Assembly (NCBI RefSeq): GCF_002159845.1 | Contig: NZ_NFJK01000014.1 | Coordinates: 1-64,000, forward strand | Source: Anaeromassilibacillus sp. An250 | GTDB lineage: Bacteria > Bacillota > Clostridia > Oscillospirales > Acutalibacteraceae | DNA: 64,000 nucleotides | Direction of reading: 5' to 3' | Shown: positions 41,739 to 49,729 of the stretch, piece after piece | Position numbering within the stretch: the stretch's first letter is position 1 | How the letters are laid out: each line of letters starts with the position of its first letter | Program-made: the position numbers and the translations under genes | Notes under the pieces: generated by a model | Databases searched by the model: none | Told to the model about the DNA's origin: nothing | What the model saw: only the letters and a program-made list of their open reading frames with translations

Positions 41739-41872
41739 AAACTCTCCTTTCTGCGCCCCTGTTACGCAATAGGGGCATTTTTCGGGTGTTTTCCCCGGCT
41801 CTTGACTTGGGAAAAACGGCGTTTTTGACGATAAAAACCGCCCGGACGGGGAATGTATCGTCGGGGCGGCTG

Positions 41873-42088
41873 TTATCGCAAGGTTTCCGTTTTTTCCGGC
41901 TCTTGACCGTCAGACGCGGAAAAGCGCAAACTGTCGGCAAGTATCAGTTTTAGCAGCTTGTCGCGGAAAGTTTCTGTGCCGCTGCGGTTAAAAAACAATT
42001 CCGCAACAATGGTCTGCCCGTTTCCCTGTGTCGTGATAACTCCGTCCGGCTTGGTCGGCGGGATAGGCGTTCCTTTCTTTTCTGTCAA
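41873..42088 (-). CDS. tnpW: TnpW-family transposon protein (E1)
   Basis: About 71 aa from a TTG at 42088 (GGAG 6 nt upstream). Core TIVAELFFNRSGTETFRDKLLKLIL matches the TnpW plan seen in E2 (VRVHFSQTSTETMSDKIKRML). Precedes the recombinase-distal genes of E1. Confidence 0.7.
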   Translation of the reverse strand: MTEKKGTPIPPTKPDGVITTQGNGQTIVAELFFNRSGTETFRDKLLKLILADSLRFSASDGQEPEKTETLR

Positions 42089-42166
42089 TGGCAACTCCTT
42101 TCTCCGGGCGCGAAAAAGGGATTTCCCGTATCTGGAAAATCCCTCTCTGCTGTCGGCTATTCTGTT

Positions 42167-44017
42167 TTACTGTGCGGGGGCTGCGGCGGCTGCCTGCGCC
42201 TTTTTCCTCGCCCTGTATTCCCGCGCTTTCATGCGGTCATATTCCCGCTGCTTTTCAAGGTTACGCGCCCGGTACTCCCTTGAATACGCTCTGTGATAAG
42301 CGCGGCTCCTTTCCTTTTTTGCTTCCTCGATTTCCTCCCGCATTTGCCGGATTTCCTGCTCCGTCGGCTCGGCAAGCTGTGTCACTTCGTTTTCAAACCT
42401 GCCGATGTGGTTGAAATATATCCCGATGTGCTGAATGGCGTATCTCGCCCTTTTCTGGTCGCGCTCATGCACTTCAATCCGGCTGATAAACTCGTTGAGA
42501 ATTGCGGGGGTAAGGTCGGTAAAGGCGGCATAGCGTTCCGTCAGCTTCAAAAACTTCTGCGCCCGTCCTCCCGCATTTTCAAAAGCGGATAGCTGTTCTT
42601 GGAGTGCAGCAAGCTCCGCTTTCAGCGTGTAGTATTCTTCTGAATACTTCTGCGACATTTGCTCATAGCGGTCTTGCGGGATAGTACCCAGCGCGTTGTC
42701 CTCATAAAGTTTATTCAGTACCTTGTCAATCTGTTCAAGGCGCGTCGTGATTTGCGGGATACGCTTCTGCTGTTTCTTTGTCTTGTCGGTCTGCTGCATG
42801 GCAAGGCTCTTTTTTACTAAGGCTTCAAACTCTGCCCGATTGCTGATAGAGTATTCCGCGATTTTTTTCAGCACGTCCGCGACGGTCTGCATAAGCAGAT
42901 CCGCGTCGATGATGTGCGGGGAATTGCATTTAGGATTTTTGGCTTTCCCTTTATGGTACTCGCTGCAATAGGCAATATGCCGCTTGCCGCCGTTTCGGTA
43001 ATCTATGCGAATGTGCATTTTTGAACCGCAGTCTTTACAGAAAAGCAAGCCGGCAAGAGGGTGGATTTCTCCGTCCCCGTTGGGGCGTTTGACAGGTGCG
43101 TTTTCCAAAATCCGCTGCACATTTTCAAAGTCTGTGCGGTCGATAATCGGCTCATGCACATTTTCTGTGATGTGCCACTGGCTTCTGTCTACATAGTGGT
43201 TTCGCTTATCCCGGAAATGCTTTGTAGTCTTGAAATTGACTACATCGCCGCAATACTCCTGCCGCGTGAGGATATGGGTCAGCGTGGCTTTGTTCCACTT
43301 ATAGCGGTTATCCTCGTTGAGCGTCTTATTTTTACAAGTTCCCCGCCCCCGGTCTTTCATGTAGAAAGTGGGGGTCGGGATTTGCTCTTGTGTCAGATAT
43401 ACGGCGATTTGGTTTCGGTTTTTCCCGTCCAGAAACAGACGAAAAATAAGGCGTACAACCTCGGCGGCTTCCTCGTCGATTATCCAAAAATCCTTGCTGT
43501 CGGGGTCTTTGACATAGCCGTAAGGGGCTTCGGTGGCAATCGGCTTTCCACTCATGCCTTTGGTCTTAATGCCCGTTTTCACTTTCTTGCTTATGTCCTT
43601 TGCGTACCACTCCGACATGATGTTGATAAAGGGCGCAAACTCCAATGTGTCGGGCTTCTCGCTGTCTATGCCGTTGTTTACCGCGATAAAGCGCACATTG
43701 TTCCGTCTGAATATCTCCATAGCGTTTCCAACTTGGAGATAGTCGCGCCCCCAGCGGGTCAGGTCTTTCATAATGCACACGCCGATTTTGCCGCTTTCCA
43801 CATCTTCAATCATGCGGGAGTAGGCGGAACGGTCAAAAAATCTGCCGCTTTCGTCGTCGTCGATGTAGTGCCGGATATTGGTTAGGTGCTGCCCTCTGGC
43901 GTAGTTCTCTAAAAAAATCTTCTGGTTTTGTATGCTGTTGCTCTCGCCGCCGTCCCTGTCCTCGTCCCCTACGGAAAGGCGGGAGTAAAGGGCTGTGATT
44001 TTGCTGTAATTAGTCAT
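42167..44017 (-). CDS. Large serine recombinase of E1
   Basis: 616 aa from the ATG at 44017 (GGAGG 8 nt upstream); longer frames upstream run into virD4 piece A and are spurious. Catalytic serine region ITALYSRLSVGDEDRDGGESNSI, CIMKDLTRWGRDYLQV, zinc ribbon LFCKDCGSKM, coiled coil, and a very basic Arg/Tyr/Ala tail. It ends 56 bp from the crossover bases at 44074, so it is the probable integrase of E1. A 7-bp inverted repeat TGCATAA/TTATGCA (44019-44071) lies in that gap. Confidence 0.94.
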   Translation of the reverse strand: MTNYSKITALYSRLSVGDEDRDGGESNSIQNQKIFLENYARGQHLTNIRHYIDDDESGRFFDRSAYSRMIEDVESGKIGVCIMKDLTRWGRDYLQVGNAMEIFRRNNVRFIAVNNGIDSEKPDTLEFAPFINIMSEWYAKDISKKVKTGIKTKGMSGKPIATEAPYGYVKDPDSKDFWIIDEEAAEVVRLIFRLFLDGKNRNQIAVYLTQEQIPTPTFYMKDRGRGTCKNKTLNEDNRYKWNKATLTHILTRQEYCGDVVNFKTTKHFRDKRNHYVDRSQWHITENVHEPIIDRTDFENVQRILENAPVKRPNGDGEIHPLAGLLFCKDCGSKMHIRIDYRNGGKRHIAYCSEYHKGKAKNPKCNSPHIIDADLLMQTVADVLKKIAEYSISNRAEFEALVKKSLAMQQTDKTKKQQKRIPQITTRLEQIDKVLNKLYEDNALGTIPQDRYEQMSQKYSEEYYTLKAELAALQEQLSAFENAGGRAQKFLKLTERYAAFTDLTPAILNEFISRIEVHERDQKRARYAIQHIGIYFNHIGRFENEVTQLAEPTEQEIRQMREEIEEAKKERSRAYHRAYSREYRARNLEKQREYDRMKAREYRARKKAQAAAAAPAQ

Positions 44018-44073
44018 GTGCATAACCTCCTGTGCGTCCATATAGGTTTCCTTTACACTTAAAATTATGCACT

Positions 44074-44382
44074 CCAGCGGGCGCTGCCATACTCCATACC
44101 GTGCCGGTACTTCTTGGCGTTCTTGCTTTTGAGATACACGGCCAATCGCAGGCCAGCGCCGCAGCACAGCCCCACCAGCAGGTCCAAAGGGTGCAGGCTG
44201 GGCCACCAGCTGGCCAGCGCCACCGGCAGCGTGGAGAAGAACGAAAGCATTTTTGCCGAAGCGTCCGCACCCACGGCCATCCGCCATCCTTCACCGAAGT
44301 TGGTTGCGAACAGCCCCATCAGGATATAGGGCATATTCAGCAAAAGGAGCTTTTTGATGTCAAGTTGCTTTTTCATCTTCAT
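44074..44382 (-). pseudogene. virD4: VirD4-type coupling protein, piece A (N terminus)
   Basis: 103 residues from the ATG at 44382 (GGAG upstream, start overlapping the PcfB stop). Two membrane-spanning stretches (LLLLNMPYILMGLFATNF and PLDLLVGLCCGAGLRLAVYL) match the T4CP membrane anchor, and the piece ends KKYRHGMEYGSARW. The frame then runs three codons into E1 and stops. With pieces B, C and D removed from their insertions, the gene is 1,836 nt. Confidence 0.92.
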
Positions 44383-44879
44383 CGTTCCAGCTCCTTCCGC
44401 TTGTTCCGGTCCACAACGGCGTGTTTCACCAGCTCTTTGAACTGGCTCAGCTTTGCCAGCACGGACGGACGCTCTGTTTTCTGCGCCTTTCTGACCTTCT
44501 TGCCGGTGTACTCGGTAAAGGCAGCGGTCAGGGCATCCGCATCGCGGCCTTTGAAAAAGATCAGGTACTTGGGCGGGGAGCTGCTGCGGTCCTTCTTCAC
44601 CGCATAGTCAACGCCGTATTTCCGGGCGATCTTTTCAAACTCCTTGATGGAGGGGTCGGTGATCTCGATGTTGGAAACGCCCTGATTCTGGCCGATCAGC
44701 TGCTTCACCGTCTGTTTGCCGTGGGGAATCACGGGGGTATCCCGGCTTTTCTGCTTTTGCAGCTTCTTTTCCTTGCGGTGGGCAAGGTACTTGGTGATGG
44801 CGGCCTTAAACAGCCGCCCGGTAAACTTTGTTCCGCTGACTACCAGCGTCAAAGTCCTGTTTTCCACTTCCTCCTGCAT
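44379..44879 (-). CDS. PcfB-family conjugation protein
   Basis: 166 aa, GGAGG before the ATG. DUF3801/PcfB features: KFTGRLFKAAITKYLAHRK, then IGQNQGVSNIEITDPSIKEFEKIARKYGVDYAVKKD and the KYLIFFKGRDADALTAAFTEY motif. PcfB works with the coupling protein and relaxosome in ICEs and pCF10-like plasmids. Overlaps the virD4 start by 4 nt, the standard gene order. Confidence 0.9.
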   Translation of the reverse strand: MQEEVENRTLTLVVSGTKFTGRLFKAAITKYLAHRKEKKLQKQKSRDTPVIPHGKQTVKQLIGQNQGVSNIEITDPSIKEFEKIARKYGVDYAVKKDRSSSPPKYLIFFKGRDADALTAAFTEYTGKKVRKAQKTERPSVLAKLSQFKELVKHAVVDRNKRKELER

Positions 44880-44926
44880 AGGTCATCGCCTCCTTTCCAC
44901 GGATTTTGCAGGGGTGGCGCTTGATA

Positions 44927-44968
44927 CTAAGGCGGGACCACCAGCCGCCGCAGCAGGTATTTCATCAT
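44927..44968 (-). CDS. Possible 13-aa peptide
   Basis: The frame MMKYLLRRLVVPP has GGAG 6 nt upstream. It sits between the 104-aa and PcfB genes. Could be a leader or chance; low confidence. Confidence 0.25.
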   Translation of the reverse strand: MMKYLLRRLVVPP

Positions 44969-44980
44969 GGCAGGCTCCTT

Positions 44981-45292
44981 TCAACGCAGCTGATCGGAGC
45001 GGTCATAGTACAGATGTCCCTGGCGCACCTTGGCATGGCTGAGAATCTTGATGTGGCCCTTTTCCTGGTTCTCCAGGCTTTTCTGGTATCCGGCCTCCGT
45101 CAGAAACAGGCGGGTCCGTTCGCCTTTCCAGCCCACCGGCGAATCGTGGGTCAGCACATCGAAGATAATCATGTGCCGGGTGTCCTCGGCAAACCGCTCC
45201 AAATCCATGTACTCATGGCCGTGGTAGTTCTGCGCCCCGGCCTTGAGCCGCATTTCCTCCATCAGCTGGCCCACGGTCTTACGCTCAGGCAT
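44981..45292 (-). CDS. ICE accessory protein (103 aa), paralogue of 46878
   Basis: From the ATG at 45292 (GGAGGTG upstream). The core RLFLTEAGYQKSLENQEKGHIKILSHAKVRQGHLY matches the 46878-47153 protein (RLFLTEDGYQAALVSQKRREIKIKRYARVIEGHVL), so the ICE carries two relatives. Function unknown, cytosolic. Overlaps the next gene upstream by 8 nt. Confidence 0.7.
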   Translation of the reverse strand: MPERKTVGQLMEEMRLKAGAQNYHGHEYMDLERFAEDTRHMIIFDVLTHDSPVGWKGERTRLFLTEAGYQKSLENQEKGHIKILSHAKVRQGHLYYDRSDQLR

Positions 45293-45647
45293 GGCGCGCA
45301 CCTCCTTTCCCGCGTCCCTGGCCTTTCACAGTCAGGATACCGTCCAGGGTGGTAGCGGTGATCCGCAGGCGCTCAGCGGTGGCGATGTCATTCTTCACGG
45401 TCTCGTCGATGCCGTGGCCGCAGACCACCAGCACATGGGACCGGCGCAGATAGTCTCGCACCATATCCAGCCCGTCCTTGTGTTCCTGGGGAATCTCGTC
45501 CTTGAGGAAGGTGGACAAGAACAGAACCGGGCAGATGGGCGAATACCCGGCGTTGTACACCTGGCGGCAGTAGGTGGCAGCGTTCTCGGCGTTCTCATAC
45601 TGGTTGTTGCTCCAGGGAGCCGTAATGTAGGCAAGAGGTCGTTTCAT
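45285..45647 (-). CDS. DUF4406-like protein, nucleoside deoxyribosyltransferase fold
   Basis: 120 aa from the ATG at 45647. N terminus RPLAYITAPWSNNQYENAENAATYCRQVYNAGYSPICPVLFLS, then DYLRRSHVLVVCGHGIDETVKNDIATAERLRI. This is the small Rossmann-like fold of 2-deoxyribosyltransferase relatives. Common in ICEs and phages; actual substrate unknown. Confidence 0.7.
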   Translation of the reverse strand: MKRPLAYITAPWSNNQYENAENAATYCRQVYNAGYSPICPVLFLSTFLKDEIPQEHKDGLDMVRDYLRRSHVLVVCGHGIDETVKNDIATAERLRITATTLDGILTVKGQGRGKGGARHA

Positions 45648-45695
45648 GGCAAAATCCTTTCTCCCGGTATTGCCGGGCAACAGAAAAGCGGCTGT

Positions 45696-46589
45696 TTACC
45701 AGCCGCCTGTGTTCATATCGTGATTGACTTGTACGGTGTAGTGATTGCTGATCGTGGTGGGCGCGTTGAACAGCACTGCAAGCAAATACTGTTTCATATT
45801 GCGGACCTCCGTGGTGTTTTTCTGCATACCGTCCATGACAAATCGGATATGCTCGCTATCCAGCTTCAAGAACCGGGAGCGCACGACTTCATGGGGAAAG
45901 TCGCTGCCAGCGATCCGAGTGGTTTTACGTTTGGCACAAACGGTCTCCACCATCAGCTCCACAATCTCGTCCAGGTCCTCACGGTAGGTCGAAAACTCTC
46001 TGCACAGATAGTCATACTCGATGTTCTCCAGAATCAATTCCCGATAATTTTCTATCTCTGAGACAGACATCGCATCCCTTCCTTTCCGTTCCGGCAGCTG
46101 TGCTGCCGCTGTTTCCCGGAAGGGAATGGAATCGGTACTTGCTCCATGAGTATTTTGTTTTTGAGTATTTGGTTTCTCTATATTTAATTCTGCGGGCTTT
46201 TCCGTATCCGGTTTATCCAGATACGGGTTTTCCGTATCTGGTGAAGCCGTATCTGGTACAGCCGTATCCGGCCTTGGCGTTTCTGGCTGCCTGGGCTGGG
46301 GTTTCTCATAAATCACATACTCGGTGTCGCTGATCCGGCCTTGTTGGTCCCGCAGCTGGTTCCGCACGATGTAACCGGCGGTTTCCAACTCCCGCAGCGC
46401 ACTGCCGATGGCATCAACGCCCTCCTTGCAGATTTTCGCAAGTCCACGGGTAGTATAGTTCCAGTCATCAGGCAGGGATAACATCATGGAAAGAAGCCCC
46501 TTTGCCTTGAGGGATAGTTCGTGGTTCCGCAGGTGATGATTGCTCATCACGGTATAATCTTTGGTCCGTTCAATGCGAAAAACGGCCAT
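45696..46589 (-). CDS. RepA-like winged-helix protein of the ICE
   Basis: 297 aa from the ATG at 46589. N-terminal winged helix: MAVFRIERTKDYTVMSNHHLRN, SLKAKGLLSMMLSLPDDWNYTTRGLAKICKEGVDAIGSALRELETAGYI. A linker rich in repeated Pro-Asp-Thr units (residues about 110-150) is followed by a DUF6017-like C-terminal domain (ENYRELILENIEYDYL...). Such proteins begin ICE or plasmid replication. The repeat linker makes this region variable. Confidence 0.8.
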   Translation of the reverse strand: MAVFRIERTKDYTVMSNHHLRNHELSLKAKGLLSMMLSLPDDWNYTTRGLAKICKEGVDAIGSALRELETAGYIVRNQLRDQQGRISDTEYVIYEKPQPRQPETPRPDTAVPDTASPDTENPYLDKPDTEKPAELNIEKPNTQKQNTHGASTDSIPFRETAAAQLPERKGRDAMSVSEIENYRELILENIEYDYLCREFSTYREDLDEIVELMVETVCAKRKTTRIAGSDFPHEVVRSRFLKLDSEHIRFVMDGMQKNTTEVRNMKQYLLAVLFNAPTTISNHYTVQVNHDMNTGGW

Positions 46590-46623
46590 TGACTTCACTC
46601 CTTTCTAATTTTAGGGCATGAAA

Positions 46624-46659
46624 AAAGCCACAATCCTTCGTGAAAAAGACTGTGGCTTT
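46624..46659 (-). terminator. Terminator between two ICE genes
   Basis: AAAGCCACA (46624-46632) and TGTGGCTTT (46651-46659) form a 9-bp stem; on the minus strand TTTTTT follows. It overlaps the stop of the 63-aa gene. Confidence 0.7.
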
Positions 46660-46850
46660 CAGCTGTTTTTGTTGTTCTGCCAGGGCCGGTAAGGACGCTT
46701 GTACTTCGGCGGATGACTGAACATCGGCTCATGCTCCGAAAACGGGAGGGTCTGCAAAACCCGGTCAATGTCGGTGGATTCCATATCATACTGGGACTGG
46801 CAACTTTCCCGGATGGCATCTTTGATGCTCTGGACAGTACACATATTCAT
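46659..46850 (-). CDS. Small ICE protein (63 aa)
   Basis: MNMCTVQSIKDAIRESCQSQ..., AAAGGAAAGG before the ATG. Middle SEHEPMFSHPPKYKRPYRPW is Pro/Tyr-rich. Not recognised; between the RepA-like gene and the ParB-side genes. Confidence 0.55.
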   Translation of the reverse strand: MNMCTVQSIKDAIRESCQSQYDMESTDIDRVLQTLPFSEHEPMFSHPPKYKRPYRPWQNNKNS

Positions 46851-46877
46851 TCCTTTCCTTTCGTAGTGATAATGAGT

Positions 46878-47153
46878 TTACGGGTGGCGGCGGCGCTTGT
46901 CCGGTTTGAAGTCGAGCACATGGCCCTCGATCACACGGGCATACCGCTTGATTTTGATTTCCCGACGCTTCTGGCTTACGAGGGCGGCCTGATACCCGTC
47001 CTCCGTAAGAAACAGCCGCATATCATCGCCGGGGCTGCCGTAGGAACCGGGGCGCAGGACGGAAAACTCGATCATCCAGCGGGTATTGTCCCGAAACCGC
47101 TCCACGGCAAGAATGTTGTGTCCTTTCAGCTCACGGGCTGAAATATCCCTCAT
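46878..47153 (-). CDS. ICE accessory protein (91 aa), paralogue of 44981
   Basis: From the ATG at 47153 (GAAAGGAG upstream). Core MIEFSVLRPGSYGSPGDDMRLFLTEDGYQAAL. Same family as the 44981-45292 protein. Basic C terminus (KPDKRRRHP). Function unknown; follows parB by 11 bp. Confidence 0.7.
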   Translation of the reverse strand: MRDISARELKGHNILAVERFRDNTRWMIEFSVLRPGSYGSPGDDMRLFLTEDGYQAALVSQKRREIKIKRYARVIEGHVLDFKPDKRRRHP

Positions 47154-47164
47154 AGGCGCTCCTT

Positions 47165-48091
47165 TCATCGCTCCTGGTCTCTCTGGCGCTTCTTCTGCCA
47201 CGCCTCCAGCAGTTTGATAATGGTTTCCTGCATCCGCTGGGGCGTATAGCTTTTGGGGAAATACTTCCGCAGGGTGTCGGAGGTGAAAGTCACTTTGTCG
47301 AGATCACTTTTCTTTTCCTCACCCATGATGACGCGCATCATATCGAGGGTCAGATGTCCCTCCTGGCTGTATTTCTTGAGTCGCTGAGCCTGGGAGAGAG
47401 AGGGGGTAGCCTGTTCGCTGTCCATCGCGTCCAGCAAATCCCGCTGTTCTTCTTTTTTGAGAAAGGACAGCTCATAAGCCGGATTGAGGGCGATTTTCTT
47501 TTCATCGACCATATCCAGCAGTTCGGGAATCAGCTCCGTCAGGCGGATATAGCGCTGCACCTGGTTCCTACTCGAACCAGCCTGCTGCGCCAACAATTCA
47601 TCTGCACGCAACTTCGTCCCAAGTTGGGACGAAGTTAAGTCCCCCCGTGCGCCTTGGTGTTTCATAGCCTCCAGCTTCATCTTGTAAGCAAAGGCCCTTT
47701 CGCTGGGGAGCAGGCTTTCACGTTGTAAGTTGCTGTCCACCATGATGATAGTGGCAGCATCATCGTCCAGGTCTCGGACAATGACAGGCATGGTTTCTTT
47801 CTCGGCCAGCTCACTGGCCCGGTGCCGCCTGTGACCGGCAACCAGCTCATAGCCGCCCTCCGGGTCCGGGCGGGCGATCGCCGGAACCAGAACACCATAC
47901 TGCCGAACGCTGTCGGCGGTCTCCATCATGGCCTCGTCATCCTTGACTTTGAAGGGATGCCCCTTAAATGAGTGCAGCTCAGACAGCGGAATTTCCTGTA
48001 TCTTCTCCAGCTTGGCATCCTGGCGGCTTTCCTCGGTGGAAAACAAATCATCGTATGGAGCCAGCTCTACTTTTTTCGCGCTGCTTTTCAA
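47165..48091 (-). CDS. parB: ParB-family partition protein of the ICE
   Basis: 308 aa from a TTG at 48091, overlapping parA by 44 nt. N-terminal CTPase-type motifs: IPLSELHSFKGHPFKV, GYELVAGHRRHRAS (the G-x-R-R box), VDSNLQRE. Helix-turn-helix ADELLAQQAGSSRNQVQRYIRL. It should bind a centromere site and keep the excised, replicating ICE stable. Confidence 0.9.
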   Translation of the reverse strand: MKSSAKKVELAPYDDLFSTEESRQDAKLEKIQEIPLSELHSFKGHPFKVKDDEAMMETADSVRQYGVLVPAIARPDPEGGYELVAGHRRHRASELAEKETMPVIVRDLDDDAATIIMVDSNLQRESLLPSERAFAYKMKLEAMKHQGARGDLTSSQLGTKLRADELLAQQAGSSRNQVQRYIRLTELIPELLDMVDEKKIALNPAYELSFLKKEEQRDLLDAMDSEQATPSLSQAQRLKKYSQEGHLTLDMMRVIMGEEKKSDLDKVTFTSDTLRKYFPKSYTPQRMQETIIKLLEAWQKKRQRDQER

Positions 48092-48869
48092 GTTTCAACA
48101 CCTCCTTCGTCAGATTTCGGTAGCCTTCGGACACCTTGCCGCCGGGATCGTGGGCGAAGATGCTCTTGCCCTCGGCGCTGGTCTCCTTGGCCCGGACAGA
48201 ATGGGGAATCTCGGTGCCGAACACCTTGATTTTGCTGCCATAGGTCTCCCGCAGCAGGGCGGCGATCTCCTTGGCAAAGTTGGTGCGGTTGTCCACCATC
48301 GTCAGCAGAATACCGTCGATCTGGAGCTTGGGGTTGATCTGCCGCTTCACCTTGTTTACGGTCTGGAGCAGCTGTTCCAGGCCCTTGGCGGGCAGGTACT
48401 CCGCCTGAACGGGGATTATGACCCTGTTGGCGGCGGCCAGGGCGTTGACCGTGAGCATACCCAGGGATGGCTGGCAGTCAATCAGGATATGGGAATACTG
48501 TCCCTTGAGCGTGTCCAGATACTGCCGCAGGATGGTCTCTCGGCTCATGGCGTTCACCAGGGAGACCTCCATGCCGGAGAGCTGGATGTCTGCGGGCATC
48601 AGGTCAACGCCCTCCGGGTGGTGCAGGATACCCTCGCCGGGGCGCAGCGGCTCGTCCATCAGGATACGGCCCATCGCGTCGGACAGGGTAAAGGGCAGCT
48701 TGTCCGGCTGGGGGTGGCCCAGGCTGATGGTCAGGCTGCCTTGCGGGTCCCCGTCGATCAGCAGCACTTTCTTTCCGGCCTGCGCCAGCCCAATCCCCAG
48801 GTTCGCGCAGGTGGTTGTCTTGCCAACGCCGCCTTTCTGGTTGGCGATGGCGATGATTTGCGTGTTCAA
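48048..48869 (-). CDS. parA: ParA-family partition ATPase of the ICE
   Basis: 273 aa. I chose the TTG at 48869 (protein NTQIIAIANQKGGVGKTTT) because GAGGTG lies 6 nt upstream; a GTG at 48878 overlaps that site. Deviant Walker A KGGVGKTT, then LLIDGDPQGSLT and ILIDCQPSLG. Works with ParB in segregation of the circular ICE form. First gene from the rpsI side. Confidence 0.93.
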   Translation of the reverse strand: MNTQIIAIANQKGGVGKTTTCANLGIGLAQAGKKVLLIDGDPQGSLTISLGHPQPDKLPFTLSDAMGRILMDEPLRPGEGILHHPEGVDLMPADIQLSGMEVSLVNAMSRETILRQYLDTLKGQYSHILIDCQPSLGMLTVNALAAANRVIIPVQAEYLPAKGLEQLLQTVNKVKRQINPKLQIDGILLTMVDNRTNFAKEIAALLRETYGSKIKVFGTEIPHSVRAKETSAEGKSIFAHDPGGKVSEGYRNLTKEVLKLEKQREKSRAGSIR

Positions 48870-48915
48870 TGACTTCACCTCATTTCTGAATTGTTCTATG
48901 GCTTCTGGAAATAGA

Positions 48916-49017
48916 AAAAGCCGCCACTTCAAAAATTGAAAGTGACGGCCTTTTCTTATCCCGGAATGAAATTCCCCGGAAACGCAAAAAGCGCCCAGTA
49001 GAAAATACTGAGCGCTT
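48916..49017 (-). terminator. Two consecutive terminator-like hairpins
   Basis: Stem 1: GCCGCCACTT (48920-48929) / AAGTGACGGC (48940-48949). Stem 2: AAGCGCCCAGTA (48989-49000) / TACTGAGCGCTT (49006-49017). Each has a single T-G wobble on the minus strand and T-runs after it. They isolate the ICE operon from rpsI transcription. Confidence 0.6.
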
Positions 49018-49151
49018 GGCGATTAGATTTATTCTCTTTTGTTCAAATTAGGTCAAATTCAGACAAACCGTTTTCACGAAAAAGGTCTCTTGGAGATGTA
49101 TAAATAAACATCCCCTTGGCATCCCAAAATCGCGTCTCGGTTGTCCTATTT

Positions 49152-49216
49152 TTTAACCCATAAGCCCTCTTTTTGGGGTGGTTGTCCACCATTTAACCCA
49201 TAGAAAACGGGTTAAA
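49152..49216. repeat. Direct and inverted repeats at the ICE end
   Basis: TTTAACCCATA occurs at 49152-49162 and 49192-49202, with the inverse GGGTTAAA at 49209-49216. GTCAAA-type repeats lie further out (49043-49070, 49229-49250). Integrase arm-type sites or ParB sites are both possible at an element end beside parA. No gene is seen from 48870 to 49312. Confidence 0.5.
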
Positions 49217-49260
49217 AGAGGCTTCGTTCTGTCAAATTGCGTCAAACCATTTGAAAAGGA

Positions 49261-49293
49261 AAAACCCCGGAAACCGCGTAGTTCCGGGGTTTT
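49261..49293. terminator. Terminator downstream of rpsI
   Basis: AAAACCCCGGAA (49261-49272) and TTCCGGGGTTTT (49282-49293) form a perfect 12-bp stem, bidirectional by its A/T runs. It lies 20 bp past the rpsI stop. Confidence 0.75.
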
Positions 49294-49312
49294 TGACCAC
49301 TTTTGATAAAGT

Positions 49313-49714
49313 TTAGCGCTTGCTGAACTGCGGTGCACGGCGTGCAGCCTTCAAGCCGTACTTCTTGCGTTCCTTCATTCTCGGGTCGCGCGTGAGGAAG
49401 CCGGCCTTCTTCAAAGAGGCGCGGAGGTTCTCGGAATCGTACTGCAACAGGGCGCGCGCAATGCCGTGGCGGATTGCACCGGCCTGTCCCGTTACGCCGC
49501 CGCCTGCCACACGGCAGACAACGTCGAACTTCTCGTTGGTCTCGGTGAGCACCAGCGGCTGACGCACGATCAGCTTGAGGGTCTCGAGACCGAAATAATC
49601 GTCGATGTCACGATCGTTGATCGTCACCTTGCCGGTGCCCTGGTACAGGCGCACACGGGCGACGGAGCTCTTTCTTCTGCCAGTTCCGTAAAAATAAGGC
49701 GCTTTCTCGTACAT
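49313..49714 (-). CDS. rpsI: 30S ribosomal protein S9
   Basis: 133 aa, full length. N terminus [18 protein letters not shown] terminus [25 protein letters not shown], whose last Lys-Arg contacts P-site tRNA in the ribosome. Follows rplM by 15 bp. The accessory region begins just past its stop codon; the 3' end of rpsI is a known integration site for ICEs. Confidence 0.98.
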   Translation of the reverse strand: MYEKAPYFYGTGRRKSSVARVRLYQGTGKVTINDRDIDDYFGLETLKLIVRQPLVLTETNEKFDVVCRVAGGGVTGQAGAIRHGIARALLQYDSENLRASLKKAGFLTRDPRMKERKKYGLKAARRAPQFSKR

Positions 49715-49729
49715 AGTTCAGTCCCTCCC

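Larger units (their letters stand above)
36415..44073. mobile_element. Element E1, serine-recombinase IME inside virD4 (7,659 bp)
   Basis: Bounded by the shared bases CCA (36415-36417 and 44074-44076). Contents: RepA-like primase/helicase, MobQ relaxase and oriT, DUF3847, a DUF4097 lipoprotein, TnpW and a large serine recombinase against the right end. Excision joins GSARW to GTHEDI in frame. Confidence 0.85.

Noticed and set aside
7553..44382. The virD4 fragments as three or four separate coupling proteins, or as frameshift errors
   Set aside because: They are non-overlapping segments of one T4CP in the right order, and the joints restore the frame exactly, with recombinases beside two of the three inserts. 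Independent copies would overlap in coverage.
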